Source: Streptomyces sp. SID8374
GTDB lineage: Bacteria > Actinomycetota > Actinomycetes > Streptomycetales > Streptomycetaceae
NCBI RefSeq assembly: GCF_009865135.1
Contig: NZ_WWGH01000002.1
Location: 1,240,001 to 1,304,000, forward strand
Reading direction: 5' to 3'
Length of the DNA stretch: 64,000 bases
Part shown: positions 32,233-40,763 of the stretch, one piece after another
Numbering within the stretch: position 1 is the first letter of the stretch
Layout of the letters: every line of letters begins with the position of its first letter
Translations under genes and position numbers: made by a program
The notes under the pieces: model-generated
Database searches by the model: none
Told to the model about the DNA's origin: nothing
What the model saw: only the letters and a program-made list of their open reading frames with translations

Positions 32233-32251
32233 GCAGGTAAGGCTTACCTTA
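32233..32251 (-). promoter_or_regulatory. Iron box (DmdR/IdeR operator)
   Basis: GCAGGTAAGGCTTACCTTA matches the 19-bp IdeR/DmdR consensus TWAGGTWAGSCTWACCTWA at 17 of 19 positions, with only the first two bases off. It lies in the promoter region of the FhuF-like gene. Confidence 0.85.
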
Positions 32252-32353
32252 CCCGACGCGATCGATGTTTGAACTGCGGCCTCCTCCCTCTATCGTGCAC
32301 GGGGGGCCGGGCCCGCGCGAGCCGGCCCGCGCGACACCCTCTAGGAGGTCCGG

Positions 32354-33142
32354 GTGGAGGAGAGCAGCGCGCGTGAGGGCGTACGGCCGCCGTACCTGCC
32401 CGGCGCGTACGCGGGCGCCCCGGCGGCCGGCCGGGTGCCCGAACAGGTGCGCGGCGACCGTCCGCAGGACATGGCCGCGGTCCGGGGCGAGCACACCCAC
32501 AGCGAGCCGCCCGCCCCGCGTGTGGTCCGGCACTCCGTCCGGGGCCAGATCCTCCAGGCCCTGCGCGCCGCTCTCGTCGACGGCGAGCTGACCCCCGGCC
32601 AGGTCTACTCCGCCCCCGCGCTCGGCGCCCGCTTCGGGGTCTCCGCCACCCCGGTGCGCGAGGCGATGCAGCAGCTGGCCACCGAGGGCGCCGTCGAGGT
32701 GGTGCCGAACCGGGGCTTCCGGGTCAGCGAGCGCGGGCCCCGTGAGCTGGCGGAGCTGGCCGAGGTACGTGCCCTGATCGAGGTACCGGTGATGCTGCGA
32801 CTGGCCCGCACCGTTCCGGCGGAGCGGTGGAGCGCGCTGCGTCCGCTGGCCGACGCGACGGTCACGGCGGCGGCAGTGGGCGACCGGGCGAGCTACGCCG
32901 AGTCCGACCGGGCCTTCCACCGCGCGGTCCTCGCCCTGGCGGGCAACGAGCAGCTGGTGGCGGTCGCCGACGAGCTGCACCGCCGCTCGCAGTGGCCGCT
33001 GGTCGCGGGCCCCGCCACGCGCCGGGCCGACCTGCTGGCGGACGCCGCCGAGCACACCGCGCTGCTGGACGCCCTGACCGCCCAGGACCTGGCCGTCGTC
33101 CAGGCCCTCGTACGGGAGCACTTCACGGGCGCGGAGGGCTGA
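32354..33142 (+). CDS. GntR-family regulator (FadR/FCD type)
   Basis: A 262-residue regulator. About 55 disordered N-terminal residues precede the winged helix (RGQILQALRAALVDGELTPG, then ALGARFGVSATPVREAMQQL). An all-helical FCD ligand domain follows (EVRALIEVPVMLRLA, then SDRAFHRAVLALAGNEQL). Such proteins sense organic acids or sugars through metal-binding histidines in that domain. TAGGAGGT stands just before the GTG start. It diverges from the FhuF-like gene, but no nearby metabolic gene suggests the ligand. Confidence 0.88.
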   Translation: MEESSAREGVRPPYLPGAYAGAPAAGRVPEQVRGDRPQDMAAVRGEHTHSEPPAPRVVRHSVRGQILQALRAALVDGELTPGQVYSAPALGARFGVSATPVREAMQQLATEGAVEVVPNRGFRVSERGPRELAELAEVRALIEVPVMLRLARTVPAERWSALRPLADATVTAAAVGDRASYAESDRAFHRAVLALAGNEQLVAVADELHRRSQWPLVAGPATRRADLLADAAEHTALLDALTAQDLAVVQALVREHFTGAEG

Positions 33143-33164
33143 CGGGCCGCGCGGGGGTGCGCCC

Positions 33165-33385
33165 GCGTGCGCGGTCCGGCGCCGTCCGGCCTCGCCACCG
33201 GGCCTGCGGGCGACGGCCCCGGCGTACGCTGTTCGGCCGCGCGCCCCGGCCTGCCGGTGACGGCCGCCCGCGTACGCGGTCCGGCCTCGCGACCCGGCGT
33301 ACGCCGTCCGGCCGGTCACCCGGACGGGCCGTGCTTACGCCGTCAGGTCGGCCACCCCGATGCGCTGGGTGTACGCCGTCCGGCC
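33165..33385. repeat. Scattered 17-bp repeats between convergent genes
   Basis: The 281-bp gap between the GntR gene and the helical-repeat gene holds copies of GCGTACGCSGTCCGGCC. They start at 33165, 33222, 33270, 33297 and 33369, and a weaker one lies at about 33332. Copies 33270 and 33297 are 27 bp apart. The core GCGTACGC is itself a palindrome. There is no coding signal here. The array may be a decayed tandem repeat or a set of protein-binding sites. Confidence 0.65.
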
Positions 33386-33423
33386 GATCACCTCGACGAG
33401 CCGGGGCGCCCCCGGCGCCGTCC

Positions 33424-34221
33424 TCAGCTCGCCGCCGCCGGCCGGGGCCCCGGGACCCCGAGGTGCGGCGCCAGCCAGGTCGGCACGCCGCCGAGCAGCC
33501 GGAACAGCCGGCCCGCCTCCGCGCGCAGCCTGGCCGCCTCCGGTTCGGGCTCCGCCTCCGCCAGCGAGATCAGCGCCGGGGCCGTACCGACCAGATAGCC
33601 CAGCTCCTCCCGGATCCGCAGCGACTCCGCGAACCCGTGCCGGGCCTCGGCCAGCTCGCCCTCCTGGAGCGCCAGGGCGGCCAGGTGGCGCCAGGTGAAG
33701 GAGAGCAGCAGCTCGTCGCCGCGTGCGGCCGCCCCGGCGTGCGCCCGGCGGTACGCGGCGCGCGCCGACTGCGGGGAGTCCGCGATGTTCTGGGCGATCA
33801 GCCCGCGCCGGAAGTCCAGCAGCGGCCGTCCGGGTGCGGTGGGCGCCAGCAGTGCCGCCGCCCGGCTCAGCGCCACGCTCGCCTCGTCGGCCCGGTCCCG
33901 TACGCCCAGCAGGGTCGAGGCGTAGGCGAGGTGGCCCCGCTCGCAGGCCGCCCCGCCCCGCTCCTCGTCGGTGCGGGCCAGCGCCTCCGCACTCCGCAGC
34001 GCGTCCTCGGCGTCGGTCCAGCCCTCGCCGGTGTAGAGGCACCGTTCGGTCAGCAGGGCGGTGCGCTGGATGGCCGCCGCCGGGTCGTTCGCCGCGTGCG
34101 GCTCCAGCAGGGCGGCGGCATCGGTCCAGCAGGCGCGGGACCGCAGCCGCCATACCGCTGTCTGGAGCGGCGGATCGTCATCTGCTGTCGTTCCGGAACC
34201 AGACATGGCGGTATCCGCCAC
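33424..34221 (-). CDS. Helical-repeat (TPR-like) protein
   Basis: A 265-residue protein made of helix pairs with the size and Ala/Leu spacing of tetratricopeptide repeats (TDAEDALRSAEALARTDEER, FTWRHLAALALQEGELAEAR and HGFAESLRIREELGYLVGTA). It has no signal peptide, membrane segment or catalytic motif, so a scaffolding role is likely. GTG 34221 is preferred because GGGGAGGG stands 4 nt before it. Its family partner is unknown. It lies upstream of the PucR gene on the other side of a 147-bp gap, and a link to purine metabolism is not evident. Confidence 0.65.
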   Translation of the reverse strand: MADTAMSGSGTTADDDPPLQTAVWRLRSRACWTDAAALLEPHAANDPAAAIQRTALLTERCLYTGEGWTDAEDALRSAEALARTDEERGGAACERGHLAYASTLLGVRDRADEASVALSRAAALLAPTAPGRPLLDFRRGLIAQNIADSPQSARAAYRRAHAGAAARGDELLLSFTWRHLAALALQEGELAEARHGFAESLRIREELGYLVGTAPALISLAEAEPEPEAARLRAEAGRLFRLLGGVPTWLAPHLGVPGPRPAAAS

Positions 34222-34368
34222 ATTGCCCTCCCCGAGCGCGCCATTGTGCTGTTGAGTCTGGCCGCATCTCAGCACGGATCGGCACGCCGGGCCAAGGGGT
34301 CCGACCGATGTCAGGTGAAGGAATTCACAAACGGGGGGAGCTCACCGGAGCTCGGTGGGGCGCACGGG

Positions 34369-36132
34369 TCAGCTCATACGCAGCGCGAGGAAGAAGTCGA
34401 GTTTGTCCTCAAGCCGCGAAAGGTCACGGCCCGTCAACTGCTCGATCCGGCCGACGCGGTAGCGCAGTGTGTTGACGTGGAGGTGCGGCCGGGCCGCGCA
34501 CCGCGTCCAGGAGCCGTCGCAGTCCAGGAAGGCTTCCAGCGTCTCGATGAGCTCCGCGCGGTGGCGCCGGTCGTAGTCGCGCAGCGGGTCCAGCAGCCGG
34601 GCGGTGAAGGCGCGGCGGACGTCGTCGGGGACGAACGGCAGCAGCAGCACGTGCGAGGCCAGCTCGTGGTGGCCGGCCGCGCAGACCCGCCCGGGGCGGG
34701 CCGCCGCCACCCGGCGGGCGTGCCGGGCCTCCTCCAGGGCGCCGCGCAGCCCCTCGGCCGAGTGCACGGCCGCGCTGACACCCAGTGTCAGCCGCCCGTC
34801 GTCGGCGAGGCCCGCCGAGAGCGGTTCGCGTACGGCGGCGAGCAGCGCGTCGGCGTGCAGCGCGGGGTCCTGTGCCGCCGGGGCCTCCCCGGACCCGGTC
34901 TCCGGCCCGGCCGCGTTGTCGGTGGGGTCCTCTACCGTCTCGGGGAGGGGGGCGGGCACGGCCGGGAGCGGTACGAGGGCGATGGCCTCGTCGCCCGTGT
35001 GGGCGACGGCGATGCGGTCGGCCGAGTCGGGGCCGCTGACCGCCGGGTCGACGAGGATCTCCTCCAGCAGGGCCTGGGCGACCGGGCCGCCCGCGAGCTC
35101 GCCCGGGACGCCCGCCGGGCCCGCCGCGCCGTCGGCCGCCCAGTCGACCCGGGCCACCACGACCTGCCACTGCGGGGCGACGCCGAGGCCCGGCAGGAGC
35201 ACCGGGGCGGCGACCCGGAGCCGGGCGGCGATCTCGGCCGGGGCGGCGCCGGCCTGGACCAGCTCCAGGACCTCCTGGGCGAGCCGTCGGCGTACCGTAC
35301 GGGCCGCGTCGCGGCGATCGCGCTCCACCGCGATCAGCTGGGTGACGCCCTGGAGCAGGTCCAGGCGGGCGGCGGGCCAGTCCGAGGCGTCCGCCTCGAC
35401 GGCGAGCAGCCAGTCGGAGAGCACCGACTCCCGGACGTCACGGGTGGCCGGGACCGCACCCCGGCCGGTGTTCCGGATCGGGAAGAGGGAATACGTCGTA
35501 CCGGCGACGGCCGCCCGGTACGGTCCCCGGCGGCCCGTGCGGGTCGCGGCCAGGTGGTGCCCGGCCAGGGCCGCGCCCAGCGGACCGGGCAGCGGGGCGC
35601 CGGCCCCGGCGATCCGGCGGCCGGTGGGGGAGAGGACCCAGGCGTGAAGGTCCAGGTCGGAGGTGAGGAGGTCGAGGACCACCTCGGGGCCGCCGCCCGC
35701 CGGGCCCGAGGTCATCAGCCGCCGGTGCCGGTCCACCACGGCCGCCAGATCGCCCGCCCGCTCGCCGGAGACCTGGCGTACGACATGCTCGGTGATCGTT
35801 GCGAACGCGACGGTCTCGTGCACCGCGAAGAGCGGCAGCCGGTGCTGGACGCACGCCTCCACCAGGTCGGCCGGGATGTCGCCGAGCTCCGCCTCGCCCG
35901 CCGCGAGCCCGGCCACCCCGGCGCCCGCCAGGATCCGGACGAACGGCTCGGAGTCGCTCGCGTCCCGGCGCCAGGCCAGCCCCGTCAGCACCAGCTCGCC
36001 GCCGGAGAGGTAGCGGCTGGGGTCGCGCAGGTCGGTCGTCATGACGCCCCGGACCGTGCGGTCCAGCTCGTCCTCGCCGCCGAGCAGCCGCAGGCCCAGC
36101 GCGTCGGTCTCCAGCAGTGCGCGCAGCCGCAT
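34369..36132 (-). CDS. PucR-family regulator of purine catabolism
   Basis: A 587-residue regulator. The N-terminal PucR domain (about residues 1-125) has the typical VRGVMTTDLRDPSRYLSGGE segment. A central GGDEF-like or CdaR-like region follows, and the C-terminal PucR helix-turn-helix has LHVNTLRYRVGRIEQLTGRD. Family members activate purine or allantoin degradation genes. It is divergent from the xanthine dehydrogenase operon across a 305-bp control region with direct repeats, so it very probably controls that operon and itself. Confidence 0.9.
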   Translation of the reverse strand: MRLRALLETDALGLRLLGGEDELDRTVRGVMTTDLRDPSRYLSGGELVLTGLAWRRDASDSEPFVRILAGAGVAGLAAGEAELGDIPADLVEACVQHRLPLFAVHETVAFATITEHVVRQVSGERAGDLAAVVDRHRRLMTSGPAGGGPEVVLDLLTSDLDLHAWVLSPTGRRIAGAGAPLPGPLGAALAGHHLAATRTGRRGPYRAAVAGTTYSLFPIRNTGRGAVPATRDVRESVLSDWLLAVEADASDWPAARLDLLQGVTQLIAVERDRRDAARTVRRRLAQEVLELVQAGAAPAEIAARLRVAAPVLLPGLGVAPQWQVVVARVDWAADGAAGPAGVPGELAGGPVAQALLEEILVDPAVSGPDSADRIAVAHTGDEAIALVPLPAVPAPLPETVEDPTDNAAGPETGSGEAPAAQDPALHADALLAAVREPLSAGLADDGRLTLGVSAAVHSAEGLRGALEEARHARRVAAARPGRVCAAGHHELASHVLLLPFVPDDVRRAFTARLLDPLRDYDRRHRAELIETLEAFLDCDGSWTRCAARPHLHVNTLRYRVGRIEQLTGRDLSRLEDKLDFFLALRMS

Positions 36133-36163
36133 CTCGTCGCCGCCGATCTCTCTAGGGGTGGGA

Positions 36164-36369
36164 ACAGGTGGGTGAAGGGGTACGTCGGGTGGGGGACCAC
36201 AGGGGTGAACGGGTACCTGTGAATTACGGCGAGGTTACTGATCCCCGCCATTCGTTCGAATCTACAAGACGAGGACGGAGACCAGCCAACTCCTTCAGTG
36301 TTTCGGTGACTGCACCCACCGGGTCCTGGCTTGTGTACTGGGCCACACACCACGTGAACACCACATGAA
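36164..36369. promoter_or_regulatory. Direct repeats in the pucR-xdh control region
   Basis: Two repeat pairs lie in the divergent promoter region. GGTGAASGGGTAC with a leading ACAGG occurs at 36164-36183 and 36199-36216, 35 bp apart. An 11-bp unit, CACCACRTGAA, is repeated head to tail at 36348-36369. The first pair is near the PucR start and the second is about 70 bp before the xanthine dehydrogenase start. They are candidate PucR sites. Confidence 0.5.
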
Positions 36370-36437
36370 CGAGCCAGTCGAGGGCCGGCCGTCCCCAGCC
36401 CCGGTGAACGACCCGATTGAGAAGAAGAGAGCCACTC

Positions 36438-37328
36438 ATGGACTTCCTTCGCCCCGCCAGCTGGGAGGAGGCGCTCGCCGCCAAGGCCGAGCACCCCACG
36501 GCTGTGCCCATCGCGGGCGGCACGGATGTGATGGTCGAGATCAACTTCGACCACCGGCGGCCCGAGTACCTCCTGGACCTGAACCGCATCGGTGAGCTGT
36601 CCGAGTGGGAGGTGGGCCAGGAGAGCGTGAGGCTCGGCGCCTCCGTCCCGTACAGCGCCATCATGGAGCACCTGCGCACCGAGCTGCCGGGCCTGGCGCT
36701 CGCCTCGCACACCGTCGCCTCCCCGCAGATCCGCAACCGCGGCGGGGTCGGAGGCAACCTGGGCACCGCGTCACCCGCAGGGGACGCCCACCCGGCGCTG
36801 CTCGCCGCGGGGGCCGAGGTGGAGGCCGAATCCGTACGCGGAACGCGGCTGATTCCCATCGACGCTTTCTACACAGGCGTCAAGCGCAACGCCCTGGAGC
36901 CGGACGAGCTGATCCGCGCCGTACACATCAAGAAGGCCGACGGGCCCCAGCAGTATTCGAAGGTCGGCACCCGCAACGCGATGGTCATCGCCGTCTGCGC
37001 CTTCGGCATCGCCCTGCACCCCGAGACCCGCACCGTGCGCACCGGCATCGGCTCCGCCGCCCCGACGCCCGTCCGGGCCAAGGAGGCGGAGGCCTTCCTG
37101 AACGCCGCGCTCGAAGAGGGCGGGTTCTGGGAGAGCGGCAAGATCATCACCCCCGCCGTCGCCAAGCAGTTCGCCGCGCTCGCCTCGGGCGCCTGCAACC
37201 CGATCGACGACGTACGGGGCACGGCGAAGTACCGCAGGCACGCGGTCGGCATCATGGCCCGCCGCACGCTCGGCTGGACCTGGGAGCAGTACCGCGGCGC
37301 GGGCCGCACGCTGGAAGGAGCTGCGTAA
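36438..37328 (+). CDS. Xanthine dehydrogenase, FAD-binding subunit
   Basis: A 296-residue subunit. PIAGGTDVMVE is the FAD-contacting loop of the family, followed by SPQIRNRGGVGGNLGTASPAG-type sequence (here read as two pieces, SPQIRNRGGVGG and NLGTASPAGD) and the CO dehydrogenase flavoprotein C-terminal domain (GIGSAAPTPVRAKEAE). It passes electrons from the iron-sulfur subunit to NAD. It is the first gene of the three-subunit operon. The ATG at 36438 follows GAAGAAGAGAG. The next gene starts 2 bp after its stop. Confidence 0.92.
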   Translation: MDFLRPASWEEALAAKAEHPTAVPIAGGTDVMVEINFDHRRPEYLLDLNRIGELSEWEVGQESVRLGASVPYSAIMEHLRTELPGLALASHTVASPQIRNRGGVGGNLGTASPAGDAHPALLAAGAEVEAESVRGTRLIPIDAFYTGVKRNALEPDELIRAVHIKKADGPQQYSKVGTRNAMVIAVCAFGIALHPETRTVRTGIGSAAPTPVRAKEAEAFLNAALEEGGFWESGKIITPAVAKQFAALASGACNPIDDVRGTAKYRRHAVGIMARRTLGWTWEQYRGAGRTLEGAA

Positions 37329-37330
37329 CC

Positions 37331-37930
37331 ATGCGAGTCAATTTCACGGTCAACGGCCGTCCGCAAGAAGCCGACGACGTATGGGAGGGCGAGTCCCTTC
37401 TCTACGTGCTGCGTGAGCGTATGGGGCTGCCCGGTTCCAAGAACGCCTGCGAGCAGGGTGAGTGCGGGTCCTGCACGGTCCGCCTGGACGGTGTCCCGGT
37501 CTGTTCCTGCCTGGTCGCCGCCGGCCAGGTCGAGGGCCGCGAGGTCGTCACCGTCGAGGGCCTGGCCGACTACGCCAAGCACCGCGAGGACGCCCACCCC
37601 GGCGGCGGCTGCGCCTCCGGCGGCTGCGGCACCACCCTGGACGCCGCCAAGCGCTGGCAGTCCAAGCCCACCGACGGCCAGACCGGCGAGGCCGTCCAGC
37701 TCTCCCCGATCCAGCAGGCGTTCATCGACGCCGGAGCCGTGCAGTGCGGCTTCTGCACCCCCGGCCTGCTGGTCGCCGCCGACGAACTGCTGGAGAACAC
37801 CCCCTCGCCGTCCGACCAGGACATCCGCGAGGCGCTCTCCGGCAACCTGTGCCGCTGCACCGGTTACGAGAAGATCCTCGACGCGGTCCGCCTCGCGGCC
37901 GCCCGCCAGGAAGAGGCGGTCCAGTCATGA
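37331..37930 (+). CDS. Xanthine dehydrogenase, 2Fe-2S subunit
   Basis: A 199-residue subunit with two iron-sulfur clusters. The N-terminal plant-type ferredoxin motif is NACEQGECGSCTV plus CSC. The C-terminal helical domain has QCGFCTPG and NLCRCTGYEKI. A 30-residue insert rich in Gly and Cys (PGGGCASGGCG) lies between them, an actinobacterial feature. It carries electrons from the molybdenum site to FAD. GGAAGGA precedes the ATG. Its stop overlaps the next start as ATGA. Confidence 0.93.
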   Translation: MRVNFTVNGRPQEADDVWEGESLLYVLRERMGLPGSKNACEQGECGSCTVRLDGVPVCSCLVAAGQVEGREVVTVEGLADYAKHREDAHPGGGCASGGCGTTLDAAKRWQSKPTDGQTGEAVQLSPIQQAFIDAGAVQCGFCTPGLLVAADELLENTPSPSDQDIREALSGNLCRCTGYEKILDAVRLAAARQEEAVQS

Positions 37931-40380
37931 CGACGCGCCCCGAAGCCACGACGCAGCCCAAGGCCTCGACGCCGGTCAAGGCCCAGACCGTACCGGCCGG
38001 AACCCCCACCAAGATCACCCAGGGCTCGCCCACCAAGGGCGGCATCGGCGAGTCCACGCTCCGTCCCGACGGCACCCTGAAGGTCACCGGGGAGTTCGCG
38101 TACTCCTCCGACATGTGGCACGAGGACATGCTGTGGGGCCAGACGCTGCGCTCCACCGTCGCGCACGCCGAGATCGTCTCCATCGACACCTCCGAGGCGC
38201 TGGCGACCTCCGGCGTCTACGCGGTGATGACCTACGACGACCTCCCGGCCGAGATGAAGAACTACGGCCTGGAGATCCAGGACACCCCGGTCCTCGCCCA
38301 CGGCAAGGTCCGCCACCACGGCGAGCCGGTCGCCATCGTGGCCGCCGACCACCCGGAGACCGCACGCCGCGCCGCCGCCAAGATCAAGATCGAGTACCGG
38401 GAGCTGCCCCTCATCACCGACGAGGCGTCGGCGACCGCTCCCGACGCCGTACTCGTGCACGAGGGCCGCGACGACCACCACATCGGCCATGTCCCGCACC
38501 CCAACATCGTGCACCGCCAGCCGATCATCCGGGGCGACGCCGACGAGGCCGCCGAGCGCGCCGACGTCATCGTCACCGGCGAGTACGTCTTCGGCATGCA
38601 GGACCAGGCCTTCCTCGGCCCCGAGTCCGGTCTCGCCGTGCCCTCCGAGGACGGCGGGGTGGAGCTGTACGTCGCCACCCAGTGGCTGCACTCGGACCTC
38701 GGCCAGATCGCCCCCGTCCTCGGCCTCCCCGAGGACAAGGTCCGCATGACGCTCTCCGGCGTCGGCGGGGCCTTCGGCGGCCGCGAGGACATCTCGATGC
38801 AGATCCACGCCTGCCTGCTGGCGCTCCGCACCGGCAAGCCGGTCAAGATCGTCTACAACCGGTTCGAGTCCTTCTTCGGCCATGTCCACCGCCACCCGGC
38901 CAAGCTCCACTACGAGCACGGCGCCACCAAGGACGGCAAGCTCACGCACATGAAGTGCCGCATCGTCCTGGACGGCGGGGCCTACGCCTCCGCCTCCCCG
39001 GCGGTCGTCGGCAACGCCTCCTCGCTCTCGGTCGGCCCGTACAAGATCGAGGATGTCGACATCGAGGCGGTCGCCCTCTACACCAACAACCCGCCCTGCG
39101 GCGCGATGCGCGGCTTCGGCGCGGTCCAGGCGTGCTTCGCCTACGAGGCGCAGATGGACAAGCTGGCCGCGAAGCTGGACATGGACCCGGTGGAGTTCCG
39201 CCAGCTCAACGCCATGGAGCAGGGCACCCTGCTGCCCACCGGACAGCCCTGTGACTCGCCGGCCCCGGTCGCCGAGCTGCTGCGCCGCGTCAAGTCCCGG
39301 CCGCTGCCGCCCGAGCAGGAGTGGCTGTCGGCGGGCAGCGAAGGCACCTCCGTCGACATCCGGGCGCTGCCCGGCGGGCTCTCCAACACCACCCACGGCG
39401 AAGGAGTCGTCCGGGGGGTCGGCTACGCGGTCGGCCTGAAGAACGTCGGCTTCTCCGAGGGCTTCGACGACTACTCCACCGCCCGCGTCCGGATGGAGGT
39501 CATCAACGGCGAGCCGGTCGCCACCGTGCACACCGCGATGGCCGAGGTCGGCCAGGGCGGCGTCACCGTCCACGCCCAGATCGCCCGTACCGAACTCGGG
39601 GTCAACCAGGTCACCATCCACCCCGCCGACACCCGCGTCGGCTCCGCCGGATCCACCTCCGCCTCCCGCCAGACGTACGTCACCGGCGGCGCGGTCAAGA
39701 ACTCCTGCGAAGCCGTACGGGAGAAGGTCCTGGAGCTCGGCCGCACCAAGTTCGGCACCTACCACCCGGCCTGGGCCACCGCCGAACTCCTCCTGGAGGG
39801 CGGCAAGGTCGTCACCGACGGCGGCGAGGTGCTGGCGGACGTGGCCGACGTCCTGGAGGACGAGGCGATCGACATCGAGTTGGAGTGGCGCCACCGGCCC
39901 ACCGAGGCGTTCGACCTGCGCACCGGACAGGGCAACGGCCACGTCCAGTATTCGTTCGCCGCGCACCGCGCGGTCGTGGAGGTCGACACCGAGCTCGGCC
40001 TGGTCAAGGTCATCGAACTGGCCTGCGCCCAGGACGTCGGCAAGGCGCTCAACCCGCTCTCCGTCCTCGGCCAGATCCAGGGCGGCACGCTCCAGGGCAT
40101 GGGCGTCGCGGTGATGGAGGAGATCATCGTCGACCCGAAGACCGCGAAGGTGCGCAACCCCTCCTTCACGGACTACCTCCTCCCCACGATCCTCGACACG
40201 CCGACCATCCCCGTCGACGTGCTCGAACTCGCCGACGAGCACGCCCCGTACGGGCTGCGCGGCATCGGCGAGGCCCCCACCCTGTCGTCCACCCCGGCCG
40301 TCCTCGCGGCGATCCGGAACGCGACGGGCCTGGAGCTCAACAGGACCCCGGTACGCCCCGAGCACCTCACCGGGACCTGA
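37927..40380 (+). CDS. Xanthine dehydrogenase, molybdopterin-binding subunit
   Basis: An 817-residue catalytic subunit. After about 35 disordered residues, the a/b hammerhead domain begins at GGIGESTLRPDGTLKVTGEF. The cofactor-binding region has GGAFGGRED, the arginine-bearing MRGFGAVQ and the C-terminal catalytic glutamate motif LRGIGEAPT. The complex oxidises hypoxanthine and xanthine to uric acid. The start is coupled to the iron-sulfur subunit by an ATGA overlap, so all three subunits should be made in balance. The XdhC gene 1.9 kb downstream fits, since XdhC loads the sulfurated cofactor into this subunit. Confidence 0.93.
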   Translation: MTTRPEATTQPKASTPVKAQTVPAGTPTKITQGSPTKGGIGESTLRPDGTLKVTGEFAYSSDMWHEDMLWGQTLRSTVAHAEIVSIDTSEALATSGVYAVMTYDDLPAEMKNYGLEIQDTPVLAHGKVRHHGEPVAIVAADHPETARRAAAKIKIEYRELPLITDEASATAPDAVLVHEGRDDHHIGHVPHPNIVHRQPIIRGDADEAAERADVIVTGEYVFGMQDQAFLGPESGLAVPSEDGGVELYVATQWLHSDLGQIAPVLGLPEDKVRMTLSGVGGAFGGREDISMQIHACLLALRTGKPVKIVYNRFESFFGHVHRHPAKLHYEHGATKDGKLTHMKCRIVLDGGAYASASPAVVGNASSLSVGPYKIEDVDIEAVALYTNNPPCGAMRGFGAVQACFAYEAQMDKLAAKLDMDPVEFRQLNAMEQGTLLPTGQPCDSPAPVAELLRRVKSRPLPPEQEWLSAGSEGTSVDIRALPGGLSNTTHGEGVVRGVGYAVGLKNVGFSEGFDDYSTARVRMEVINGEPVATVHTAMAEVGQGGVTVHAQIARTELGVNQVTIHPADTRVGSAGSTSASRQTYVTGGAVKNSCEAVREKVLELGRTKFGTYHPAWATAELLLEGGKVVTDGGEVLADVADVLEDEAIDIELEWRHRPTEAFDLRTGQGNGHVQYSFAAHRAVVEVDTELGLVKVIELACAQDVGKALNPLSVLGQIQGGTLQGMGVAVMEEIIVDPKTAKVRNPSFTDYLLPTILDTPTIPVDVLELADEHAPYGLRGIGEAPTLSSTPAVLAAIRNATGLELNRTPVRPEHLTGT

Positions 40381-40448
40381 GAACCGGTCCCTGAGACCGG
40401 GGTCCTGAGAACCGGGGTCCTGAGACCGGGGCCCTGAGAACCGGGGCC
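40378..40448 (+). repeat. Five tandem 14-15-bp repeats at the end of the xanthine dehydrogenase operon
   Basis: Beginning with the stop codon itself, the sequence reads TGAGAACCGGTCCC, TGAGACCGGGGTCC, TGAGAACCGGGGTCC, TGAGACCGGGGCCC and TGAGAACCGGGGCC. Units alternate between GAACC and GACC. The array runs straight into the terminator hairpin. Confidence 0.85.
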
Positions 40449-40466
40449 GGGTGACCCCCGGCCCCG
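40442..40466 (+). terminator. Terminator of the xanthine dehydrogenase operon
   Basis: CGGGGCCGGG (40442-40451) pairs perfectly with CCCGGCCCCG (40457-40466) around a 5-nt loop. Confidence 0.8.
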
Positions 40467-40763
40467 CCGCCTCCGAGCGGTCCCCCCCCGAACTCTCCGG
40501 GCGGTGCGCCGAGCCGAGAACGTCACACTTTTCCGCATCCCGCACCGCCCGGAGGCACCAAGCACCGCACCGCTCGCGGTTCTTCGCCGTGCCCGACCAG
40601 CACGGCAGCGCCTCACGGATCATCCGTGCCGCCGGCACATCCGTATCTGCTTCAACAGTTCGTCCCGGCCGTCCCCGGGTCGTGCAGCCGACGCAGTCAT
40701 CCCAAATCCCGCATTCAGGAATCTCCAAGCGGGTGCCCCTGTGAACCTTGGGAGTCAGGCATC
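40467..40763 (+). promoter_or_regulatory. Long leader region of the purine permease gene
   Basis: Almost 300 bp without a recognisable gene lies between the terminator and the permease start. It is less GC-rich than its surroundings in the part CATCCCAAATCCCGCATTCA (about 40700). I see no purine riboswitch core or strong hairpin. A promoter must be here because the xanthine dehydrogenase transcript ends before it. Confidence 0.35.

Noticed and set aside
33143..33423. A continuation of the GntR or helical-repeat coding regions through the repeats
   Set aside because: Both genes end with stop codons before the array, and the repeat spacings are not consistently in frame.
36605..37330. An N-terminal extension of the 2Fe-2S subunit frame
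   Set aside because: The frame is open upstream, but the ATG at 37331 has a good ribosome binding site and opens directly with the ferredoxin fold. The upstream part lies over the FAD subunit gene.
40467..40763. A purine riboswitch before the NCS2 permease
   Set aside because: I could not find the three-helix core or its conserved loop bases, and such riboswitches are not expected in streptomycetes.
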